Assembly (NCBI GenBank): GCA_023229795.1
Contig: JALNYP010000044.1
Span: 1 to 32,652 of the forward strand
DNA length: 32,652 bases
Reading direction: 5' to 3'
Origin: Syntrophobacterales bacterium
GTDB lineage: Bacteria > Desulfobacterota > Desulfobaccia > Desulfobaccales > 0-14-0-80-60-11
Both the position numbers and the translations under genes were made by a program. Below the pieces are notes generated by a model, which saw only the letters and a program-made list of their open reading frames with translations, did not search any database and had not been told where the DNA came from. Shown in pieces: positions 7,631 to 15,279 of this stretch (positions are counted from its first letter, which is position 1; each line of letters begins with the position of its first letter).

Positions 7631-7756
7631 CGATCAACCCACCTAAAAAGAAAGAGCCAAGTGAGGCTTCCGTTTTTGCTTCTGCCACGGAAGGTTTTAG
7701 CTCAGGCTCTGGGAAATGCCGAATTGGTTGAAAATTCAGTACTTGTTTAATAATAA

Positions 7757-8521
7757 TCACTTATGGTTATTTTTCACGCCCCCTGGTTTTTCTTTCTGGC
7801 TAACACCTCCTCTTGGGGTTTCGAAAGCAAAAACCGCGTATTGATAAAGCTCCCGCATTTGCTTAACGGAGATTTTTTCCGGGGGAAAGGCCGGCATGAT
7901 TGGCGGAGAGCCGTCGTGTTTGTGTGGATGGCCCACAAAGCTTGCAAAATCATCAAAATCCTTCAGATGCCTCGAGCCCCGGACAGGCAGGCTGGCATCG
8001 AAGGTATTTCCCCCATTGGGATGGCAGGCCGCGCAAAAAGAAGTGTAGATTTTTGCCCCAGCCTGATATTTCTGGGAGGGAGGATGAGACAATCTCGGCG
8101 CCAGGACCAGTTCGCCCCCGAAGTATCCCAATCCCATCACCGCAAAGAAGCTCAGGAGGCAGATTGCCAAAAATGGTTTAGATTCGGCATTTCCCCGCCA
8201 GCCGAGGATGACGCCTAGCGCCAGGAGAATAACGAGAAGGACGGCTAGGGCAATTTTCACCTTAATGGGAAAGACCCAGGCCCCGGAATAGTAGTGCTGC
8301 CAGTCCATAATCCCGAGAAGCGCGGTGGGCACGGCAAACACCAGGGCGAGGACCAGGCAGTAAAAAGCGGCTCGCGCCAGTGAGGCCCGGTCTGAAAATA
8401 CGGCCGTCAACCTCAGGATGAGTGCCCCCACCACCAGCCCGATGGGCATGTGGGTCAGGGGTGAATGCGGCGGGTGCATATAGCCGATTTTAATTAAAAA
8501 ATCATAGAAAAAATCGAACAT
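7757..8521 (-). CDS. DUF2231 membrane protein fused to cytochrome c
   Basis: A 254-residue protein. Residues 1-135 form a four-helix membrane domain of the DUF2231 type, beginning with a His-rich start (GYMHPPHSPLTHMPIGL). A periplasmic cytochrome domain follows with CAACH at 163-167 and a probable axial Met, M209, in PPIMPAFP. The His-containing helices could bind haem or quinol, making it a membrane electron-transfer protein, but that is inference. AAGGAG lies five bases before the ATG. It lies downstream of the CusA-like pump and upstream of the ATPase operon, on the same strand. The HPHKH stretch near residue 200 could also bind metal. Confidence 0.8.
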   Translation of the reverse strand: MFDFFYDFLIKIGYMHPPHSPLTHMPIGLVVGALILRLTAVFSDRASLARAAFYCLVLALVFAVPTALLGIMDWQHYYSGAWVFPIKVKIALAVLLVILLALGVILGWRGNAESKPFLAICLLSFFAVMGLGYFGGELVLAPRLSHPPSQKYQAGAKIYTSFCAACHPNGGNTFDASLPVRGSRHLKDFDDFASFVGHPHKHDGSPPIMPAFPPEKISVKQMRELYQYAVFAFETPRGGVSQKEKPGGVKNNHK

Positions 8522-8612
8522 GCCGGCTCCTTGGCTAGGACGGAATTCCGGTTTGATGATTTCTGAACAGCCTGGGACAATATTGCCGCTTGTTTCTCTC
8601 CCTCCTCTACGA

Positions 8613-11600
8613 TTAGGTTTTCACCTCCGCGTGCCACTTCCATAGGAAATAGATGGCCGGGTAGACCAGAAGCACCAGCAGGATGGCGGTGACCACCCCC
8701 ACCACCATGGGGGCGGCGATGCGTTTGGCCACTTCGGCCCCCACCCCGGTGCTCCACATGATGGGGAGCAGGCCAAACATATTGGCCAGGGCGGTCATGA
8801 GCAAGGGGCGCAGGCGCAACACGGCACCGTCCCTTACTGAGTTCCGCAAGTCATCTTTGGTCATGGTCTTGCCGGTCTTTGTGGCCCCCTCATAAGAGAG
8901 GTTGAGGAACAAGAGCATGATGGCCCCGGTTTCCGCGGCCAGTCCTCCCAAGGCGATAAATCCCACCAATACGGCTACGCTCAAGTTGTATTTCAATAAA
9001 TACAGGCCCCAGACGGCGCCCACAAAGGCGAAGGGCAGGGTGAACAGGATAATCCCGGTTTCTTTGGCCGAGCCGGTATTCAGGTAGACCAGCAAAACGA
9101 TCAGCACCAGAGTGACCGGAATGACCACCTGGAGCTTTTTCCGGGCTTCCTCCATGTATTCGAACTGGCCGCTCCAGATGATGGAATAGCCCATGGGCAG
9201 CTTCAGTTTGGCCTGGATGGCTTCTTTGGCCTTCTTAACATAAGAGCCCACGTCCACGTCCCGGATGTCCACAAACATCCAGGCGCTGAGGCGGGCGTCT
9301 TCGCTTTTGATTTCCGGAGGTCCCTGATAGACGCGAATCTTGGCCACCTGTTCCATGGGTATCTGGGCGCCCGTGGGCGTAGGGATCAGGATGCGGCGCA
9401 GGGCGGGTAAGTCCAGCCGGTAGTCCTGGAAATAACGCAAGTTCACCGGGTAGCGCTCCAGGCCTTCCACCGTCTGGGTGATGTTCCGCCCCCCCAGGGC
9501 GGTGGCAATGACTTCCTGGATGTCTCCCACGGTGAGGCCGTAACGGGCCGCCTCTTTCCGGTCGATGAGGAAGTCCACGTAATAGCCCCCGGTGACCCGC
9601 TCGCCGAAGACACTGACCGTGCCGGGCACATCCTTCAGAATGGGCTCGGCCTCTTCCGACAGGCGGTTCAGGACCTTGAGGTCAGGCCCGATGAATTTGA
9701 GTCCCACCGGGGTCTTGATGCCGGTGGAGAGCATATCGATACGGGTGCGAATGGGAAAAACAAAGGCGTTGACCACCCCCGGGAACTTGATGGCCGCGTC
9801 CATTTCCCGGATAAGGCGCTGAGTGTCATAGCCCGGGCGCCAGTCCTTGCGGTCTTTGAGGCGCATGATGGTTTCGATCATGCTCAGGGGCGCGGGGTCG
9901 GTGGCGGTTTCAGCCCTCCCCACCTTGCCGAAGACATACTCCACCTCCGGGAAGGTGCGCAGGATGCGGTCGGTCTGCTGCAATACCGTTTTTGCTTCAG
10001 TAATGGAGATGCCCGGCATGGTGGTGGGCATGTAGAGCAGGTCGCCTTCGTCCAGGGGCGGCATGAACTCGCTTCCCAGTTGCAGGGCAGGAAAGACCGT
10101 AGCCGCCAAAATCAGCGTGGCCAGGAGGATGGCAGTGATGGGAAAGCGCAGGATCAGGCCCAAAACCGGCCGATATAGATTCATCAGGCCGCGGTTCAGG
10201 GGATTTTTGGCCTCAGAGGGTATTTTCCCCCTGATAAGATAAACCATCAAAATCGGCGTCAGGGTGATCGCCAGGAGGGACGCGCCCAACATGGCGAAGG
10301 TCTTAGTGTAGGCCAGGGGTTTGAAGAGCTTTCCGCTTTCCCCGGTAAGAGCGAAGATAGGCAGGAACGACACGACAATCACCAGGAGGGAAAAGAATAA
10401 CGACGGCCCTACTTCCTTGGCCGCGGCCAGGACCAGGGATTCCCGGTCCTCTTCGGGAGCGGCCTTTTCCAGGCGCTTGTGGGCGTTCTCCACCATCACC
10501 ACCGCGGCGTCCGTCATGTCTCCCATGGCCAGGGCGATGCCCGACAGGCTCAGAATATTGGCAGTGATGTTGAATTGATACTGCAAAATAAAGGAGACCA
10601 ACACCCCCAGGGGCAGCGACACCAGGGCCACCAGGGCGCTCCGCATGTGCAGCAGAAAGACGGCGCAGACCAGGGCGATGATGATCACTTCTTCAATCAG
10701 CGCTTCTTTGAGAGTGTCAATGGTTTTTTGAATGAGGGTGGACCGATCGTAACCGATGGAAATGCGCACTCCTGGCGGCAAGCTCGGTTTCAATTCCTCC
10801 AGCCTGGCCTTCACCCGCTCGATGACCGCCCGGGCGTTTTCCCCGAAGCGCATAACCACAATGGCGCCCACCACTTCGCCGGTGCCGTTGGCCTCGGCCA
10901 CTCCACGCCGGATTTCAGGCCCCAGCCGCACCTGGCCGATGTCCTTTACCAGGATGGGAGTCCCCTCGCCATCGGTGCCCACCACGATGTTTTCCACGTC
11001 GGCCGGGGTCTTGATATACCCCCGGCCCACCACGATGTATTCGGTTTCGGCCCTCTCGATGACCCGCCCGCCCTCATCCTGGTTGGACATCTTGATGGCA
11101 TTGCGCACCTGGGAGAGGGGAATGCCATAGGCCGCCAAGGTGTTGGGGTCTACCATCACCTGGTACTGCTTGACAAACCCGCCGACGCTGGCCACCTCAG
11201 CCACCCCTTCCAGGGCCTGCAATTGATAACGCAGGTACCAGTCCTGGAGACTGCGCAACTGGCTCAGGTCGTGCTTGCCGGTGGGGTCGTCCAATACGTA
11301 TTCAAACACCCAGCCGACACCGGTGGCGTCCGGGCCCAGGGCCGGGTTCACCCCTTCGGGCAACTTCCCCCGGATGAAACTGAGGTATTCCAGCACCCGG
11401 GAGCGGGCCCAGTAGATATCGGTGCCATCCTCGAAGATGATGTAGACCATGGAAAAGCCGAAGGAGGAGAAACCCCGCACCACCTTGGCCTTGGGTACGG
11501 CCAGCATGGTGGTGGTCAAGGGATAGGTAACTTGGGATTCCACCACCTCGGGAGCCTGGCCCGGCCAATCGGTGAGGATGATGACCTGGACGTCGGAAAT

Positions 11601-11723
11601 GTCGGGAATGGCGTCGATGGGCAGGTTGTAGGTGGCATACAGGCCCCAACCCGAGATCAGGAGCCATAAGACGATTATTAAGAAGCGGTTTTTGGTGCAA
11701 TACTCAATGAATCGTTCGATCAT
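8613..11723 (-). CDS. cusA: Heavy-metal RND efflux pump, CusA-like
   Basis: A 1036-residue inner-membrane proton-driven exporter of the CusA/CzcA class, with twelve membrane helices and two large periplasmic loops. The proton-relay helix has GDMTDAAVVMVENAHKRLE. The three methionines used for Cu(I)/Ag(I) in E. coli CusA (M573, M623, M672) appear conserved by eye in LLYMPTTMPGIS, LSMIETIMRL and RIDMLSTGIK, favouring Cu+/Ag+ over Zn/Co. Full length, no break. It is the third gene of a CusC-B-A-order operon. It would extrude metal from the periplasm through the adaptor and outer-membrane channel encoded upstream. Confidence 0.93.
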   Translation of the reverse strand: MIERFIEYCTKNRFLIIVLWLLISGWGLYATYNLPIDAIPDISDVQVIILTDWPGQAPEVVESQVTYPLTTTMLAVPKAKVVRGFSSFGFSMVYIIFEDGTDIYWARSRVLEYLSFIRGKLPEGVNPALGPDATGVGWVFEYVLDDPTGKHDLSQLRSLQDWYLRYQLQALEGVAEVASVGGFVKQYQVMVDPNTLAAYGIPLSQVRNAIKMSNQDEGGRVIERAETEYIVVGRGYIKTPADVENIVVGTDGEGTPILVKDIGQVRLGPEIRRGVAEANGTGEVVGAIVVMRFGENARAVIERVKARLEELKPSLPPGVRISIGYDRSTLIQKTIDTLKEALIEEVIIIALVCAVFLLHMRSALVALVSLPLGVLVSFILQYQFNITANILSLSGIALAMGDMTDAAVVMVENAHKRLEKAAPEEDRESLVLAAAKEVGPSLFFSLLVIVVSFLPIFALTGESGKLFKPLAYTKTFAMLGASLLAITLTPILMVYLIRGKIPSEAKNPLNRGLMNLYRPVLGLILRFPITAILLATLILAATVFPALQLGSEFMPPLDEGDLLYMPTTMPGISITEAKTVLQQTDRILRTFPEVEYVFGKVGRAETATDPAPLSMIETIMRLKDRKDWRPGYDTQRLIREMDAAIKFPGVVNAFVFPIRTRIDMLSTGIKTPVGLKFIGPDLKVLNRLSEEAEPILKDVPGTVSVFGERVTGGYYVDFLIDRKEAARYGLTVGDIQEVIATALGGRNITQTVEGLERYPVNLRYFQDYRLDLPALRRILIPTPTGAQIPMEQVAKIRVYQGPPEIKSEDARLSAWMFVDIRDVDVGSYVKKAKEAIQAKLKLPMGYSIIWSGQFEYMEEARKKLQVVIPVTLVLIVLLVYLNTGSAKETGIILFTLPFAFVGAVWGLYLLKYNLSVAVLVGFIALGGLAAETGAIMLLFLNLSYEGATKTGKTMTKDDLRNSVRDGAVLRLRPLLMTALANMFGLLPIMWSTGVGAEVAKRIAAPMVVGVVTAILLVLLVYPAIYFLWKWHAEVKT

Positions 11724-11789
11724 GGCCGTAACCTATGGCTCCGTTCGAGATGTACGCAGAAGATCTGGTTTTTCTCAATCAACTCTGGA

Positions 11790-13130
11790 TCAATGCTTTG
11801 TGTGCGGCGGTTTTGGCGCCGGTGTCCCCTCCTTTCCCGGCTCTTGGGCTCCCAGGAATTTGGCCGCGGCCTCCCGGAAGCGGGATTCCGAATCCAGCAG
11901 GAAGTGGGCGGAAGTAACCACCTCCTCGCCCCCTTTCAGGCCGGAGAGCACCTGCATAAGACCGCCGTCCCCCTGGGCCCCCAGCTTGACTTCCCGGGGT
12001 TCGAAGCGGCCTTCTCCCAGAGCCACGAAGACATGTTGTCTTTCTCCCGTATCCATCACCGCTTCCAGGGGCACCACCACTACCCGAGGATGCAACGGAG
12101 ATTTAATCTCCACCTGGGCGTACATATCCGGTTTAAGCTGGTATTTCGGGTTAGGAAATTTCAAACGGACTCGGGCGGTGCGGGTCTTGCCCTTGAGGTA
12201 CGGGTAAAGATATTCGATAGTGCCTCGGAAAGTCTCTCCCGGGAGATAACTCAAAGTCATAGTTGCTTGCTGGCCCACCGCCACCCAGGGCAACTCGTAT
12301 TCATAAATATCCCCCTCCACCCAGACGGTAGAGAGATCCGCCACTTTGAGCAGGGTCATGCCGGCCATAACAAACTGGCCCTCGGTCACCATGCGCTCGG
12401 TAACAATGCCGCGCACCGGCGAGGTCAAGGTGAGTTCCTTTCTCACCTGGCCGGTTCTTTCCAGTTCGGCGATCTGGGCAGGCGTGATATCGAAATACTC
12501 CAGGCGCACGCGAGCAGCCTCCGCCAAGCGACGCGCTCCCTCCGCCATTTCCGGAAACGGGCTCTTGCCGACGGTCTTGAGATTTTTTAATGCCAGCAAA
12601 TACTCCTGTTGGGCCGGCACCAATTCCCGGCTGTAGATGCTGATGAGCCTCTGGCCTTTGCGCACCGGCTCCCCGGTGATCCTGACATAGAGGCGGGTCA
12701 CCCAGCCGTCCACCTTGGTGTTGACCACTTTCAGTTGGTTTTCGTCATACATCACCTTGCCCACGGCCCGGATCACCCGGGACAGGGGGCGAACTTCCAC
12801 CTTGGCGGTTCGGACCCCGATGGACTGGAGGGTGTTAGGGTCCACCTTGATGGTACCGGGCGCCCCGGCCGCTTCTTCCCCCTCGTAGATTGGCTTGAAG
12901 TCCATGCCCATAGGGTCTTTGCCGGGCTTATCCGAGATAATTTTGGGGTCCATGGGGGAGACCCAATACTTGACCTTGCGGCCTTCTTTCGCCTCGGGTG
13001 CGGGGGGGGCGGGGCCGGGAGCCGCGGCATGCTGCATCAACCGGTACCCCATGAAGTATAAAATCCCTCCCAGCACCAACAAGAGTAACAAGCCTAATCC
13101 CAACCCCGGTAAGAAGCGGCGGGAGCTCAT
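11790..13130 (-). CDS. cusB: Efflux RND periplasmic adaptor, CusB-like
   Basis: A 446-residue membrane-fusion protein. I choose the ATG at 13130: it overlaps the stop of the TolC-like gene (ATGA) and has GGAGG just upstream; a longer frame from 13175 would run 45 bases into that gene. After an N-terminal anchor there is a metal-site segment (YWVSPMDPKIISDKPGKDPM, then GMDFKPIYEGE) equivalent to the methionine site of E. coli CusB. Barrel-sandwich and helical-hairpin segments follow (VKVNTKVDGWVTRLYVRIT; LTSPVRGIVTERMVTEGQFV on either side of the hairpin). It bridges CusA to the outer-membrane channel and delivers metal. Confidence 0.9.
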   Translation of the reverse strand: MSSRRFLPGLGLGLLLLLVLGGILYFMGYRLMQHAAAPGPAPPAPEAKEGRKVKYWVSPMDPKIISDKPGKDPMGMDFKPIYEGEEAAGAPGTIKVDPNTLQSIGVRTAKVEVRPLSRVIRAVGKVMYDENQLKVVNTKVDGWVTRLYVRITGEPVRKGQRLISIYSRELVPAQQEYLLALKNLKTVGKSPFPEMAEGARRLAEAARVRLEYFDITPAQIAELERTGQVRKELTLTSPVRGIVTERMVTEGQFVMAGMTLLKVADLSTVWVEGDIYEYELPWVAVGQQATMTLSYLPGETFRGTIEYLYPYLKGKTRTARVRLKFPNPKYQLKPDMYAQVEIKSPLHPRVVVVPLEAVMDTGERQHVFVALGEGRFEPREVKLGAQGDGGLMQVLSGLKGGEEVVTSAHFLLDSESRFREAAAKFLGAQEPGKEGTPAPKPPHTKH

Positions 13131-14452
13131 TTTCCACCTCCTGCACGGCGGGGCAGCTCTTGTCCCACCAGCCATTCTAGTTCAGCCCAGTTTTCTTCAA
13201 AATCTTTAAGATATTCCTGCAATGTCAGTTCGGCATTATAGGCGCTAATTTGGTTTTGGTAGAGTTGCTGGAATCCCAGGCTTCCCACCTGGTAGGAGGC
13301 CAGGGAGGCTTCCGCCGCCTGTCTCGCCTGGGGGATGATTCCCTGATCGTAAAGGTTTATCTGTTGAGCCAAGCGTTGAAGCTTGACGTAGCGGTCCTTA
13401 ATAGCAGCAGCCAACTGATTCCACATGTTTTGCACGGCTTCTTTGGCGGCGGTTTGGCGTTCCTGCTCCTCCCGGATTTTGGGTTTGATCTTGGAGCCTT
13501 GCCAGATGGGCAGATTAAACATCACCGAGCCGGCGAACATATCGGATTGTTTCAAATTTACCGGAGGGCCCAGGGTTTCACGGAAAGCGTATCCCAGGGA
13601 GATGGTAGCATCGGGAAAATACTCCTTCTTGGCCAGGTTCACGGTCTTCTCCTGCTTGGCCACCAGGGCTTTCAGGGCCTGAAGCTGGGGGCGAGCCTCT
13701 GCCTGGGCGAGAAGGTCATCCAGTTTGAGTGTAAAAGGCCGAGGCTTGAGGGGTTGGGGACGCCCGATCAAGGTTTGGGGCGGCTTGGAACGCAGGGCGT
13801 TCAGGTCAGCCTGTGAAGATTCTTGCCGCTGCTTGTATTGAAACAGGCGATCGAGATAGTTACCCAACTCCACCTGGGCCTGGAGCACATCAGCCTGCAT
13901 CACCTGGCCCACCTTATAGCGGGTTTCGGCCACCTGAACTACTTGCTCCCAAAACTGCTTGTTCTTTTGGACAATGTCGAAGCTGGCATAAGCCAGGCCC
14001 AGAGTCCAATAACTCATCACCACTTTGGCCCTGATCTCGTTAACTTTGTCTCGATATGCGAGGTCTTCCGATTTGGCCTGTTCCGACGCCACTTCGGAGC
14101 GCAGACGCCGCTTGCCCAGAAAGGGGAATTTCTGCGACAGCTCCAGCATTTTCTGGGTCATGGGGTCCTGGTTCATGGCCCAGGTATCGGTGGGCAGATT
14201 AGTTATGCCAAAGGAAACCGTGGGGTCATCCAGTGCTCCTGCGGGTTTAATGGTTTCCTTAGCGGCCCCCGCCAGCGACGCCATCTGTTTGATCTCCGGG
14301 TTAGCCTTCAGGGCCTCGACAAGCAGGGCCTGCAAACCGGCCGGCAGGTCCGCGTTGCTCTGAGCCCAAAGCGAATGCACCGGAAGTAAGACCCCACCCA
14401 AGCCGAGTAACACAAGCAGTGCCACTCCGGAAGCACGCCGCTTAAGCTCCAT
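13127..14452 (-). CDS. TolC-family outer-membrane channel (CusC-like)
   Basis: A 441-residue outer-membrane efflux protein. A signal peptide (about residues 1-31) is followed by two repeats of long amphipathic helices and beta strands typical of the family, for example TISLGYAFRE and FAGSVMFNLPIWQGSKIKPK. No lipobox was seen at the cleavage site, unlike E. coli CusC, so it is probably not lipidated. It heads the tripartite cluster and is translationally coupled to the adaptor. Export substrate is inferred from the CusA-like pump. Confidence 0.88.
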   Translation of the reverse strand: MELKRRASGVALLVLLGLGGVLLPVHSLWAQSNADLPAGLQALLVEALKANPEIKQMASLAGAAKETIKPAGALDDPTVSFGITNLPTDTWAMNQDPMTQKMLELSQKFPFLGKRRLRSEVASEQAKSEDLAYRDKVNEIRAKVVMSYWTLGLAYASFDIVQKNKQFWEQVVQVAETRYKVGQVMQADVLQAQVELGNYLDRLFQYKQRQESSQADLNALRSKPPQTLIGRPQPLKPRPFTLKLDDLLAQAEARPQLQALKALVAKQEKTVNLAKKEYFPDATISLGYAFRETLGPPVNLKQSDMFAGSVMFNLPIWQGSKIKPKIREEQERQTAAKEAVQNMWNQLAAAIKDRYVKLQRLAQQINLYDQGIIPQARQAAEASLASYQVGSLGFQQLYQNQISAYNAELTLQEYLKDFEENWAELEWLVGQELPRRAGGGK

Positions 14453-14647
14453 CCCCCATTCCCCCTGGCGAATTAATAGGTTTGACGATAATAATAGAAT
14501 TTCAGTGCCTTTGCAATCTATGACTTCTGACTTTGTCCACCTCCCGTTTACTCTCAGAAAGTTTCATGTCTTCATGCTGAACCTGGAAACGAACGATTAG
14601 GTACATGATTATTTACTTAAGTTCGGAAAACATTACCACGCGGCCAA

Positions 14648-14974
14648 TTACTTAACATCCACTACCCTTCCATCTTCTCCGAAGATAATAGTGGAATGCT
14701 TGTAATGCCAGTAATGACACTTTCCTGCATATCTCCCATACCTCCCATACCTCCCGGCTTCATACCCTCTTGTGGTATTGTAAGGCTCTCCCAAGCTTGC
14801 TCGCACGTCTTCTCTAGTCATGCCGGCCACAATTTCGCCATTTAAGATTGCCGCTTTTATCTTGGGGTCAAGGTTCTGATGCGTATTCACATAATCTTGC
14901 CTCAATTCCATGAGGGATGGTCCACAGGAACTTAGTAGCACCAATAAAATAACCGAAATAATTTTGAGACTCAT
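14648..14974 (-). CDS. BamE-like small lipoprotein (paralogue of 19419-19742)
   Basis: A 108-residue lipoprotein. I choose the ATG at 14974, preceded by GGGGAGA; a longer frame exists but adds 20 polar residues ahead of the signal peptide. The lipobox is LLSSCGP. The mature part has KAAILNGEIVAGMTREDVRA followed by SLGEP, the BamE/SmpA-type helix-turn pattern (GMTxxxVxxxxGxP). A Gly-Arg-Tyr tandem stretch (GRYGRYGRYAG) lies in the middle, from a 9-bp DNA repeat. Its paralogue at 19419-19742 shares the same core. Likely anchored in the outer membrane; a role in envelope assembly or stress is inferred from family only. Confidence 0.72.
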   Translation of the reverse strand: MSLKIISVILLVLLSSCGPSLMELRQDYVNTHQNLDPKIKAAILNGEIVAGMTREDVRASLGEPYNTTRGYEAGRYGRYGRYAGKCHYWHYKHSTIIFGEDGRVVDVK

Positions 14975-15110
14975 TTTAGTCTCCCCGATAAATATCCTTA
15001 ACTCCCATAAGAGCTTATAACTATCGCCTGGCACCCTTCGGATCCGCGATTTTACTCATGTCCGCCAACTGCTTTCAATGGCCTGTTCCGCCCTGGGCGC
15101 GGTCCGGTGG

Positions 15111-15191
15111 TCAATGCGGGTGACAACCTGCAATACAGAACAACACCGTGATCACCGAAACCAGCAATGCCACCAACAATTTCCACTTCAT
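15111..15191 (-). CDS. Tiny 26-residue lipoprotein (paralogue of 20103-20192)
   Basis: The frame reads MKWKLLVALLVSVITVLFCI then AGCHPH and stop. It has a Lys-rich start, one hydrophobic helix and a lipobox-like IAGC, leaving a mature part of only four residues. GGAGG lies eight bases before the ATG. A second gene at 20103-20192 has the same pattern (MK..LLV..L...I..LF.IAGC), which argues that both are translated. It lies between the P-type ATPase gene and the BamE-like gene. Function unknown; the CHPH end could bind metal. Confidence 0.6.
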   Translation of the reverse strand: MKWKLLVALLVSVITVLFCIAGCHPH

Positions 15192-15279
15192 CTTCCGTGC
15201 CCTCCGTTTCATAAAATTGAACTCAGAGACTTGGAATCTCCATGATCCATGATAACAAGTTGAATATCTTCCTTTCCCC

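Noticed and set aside
10479..11669. Plus-strand open frame of 396 codons, His/Gly rich
   Set aside because: Antisense to the well-supported cusA; no ribosome site and no recognisable domain.
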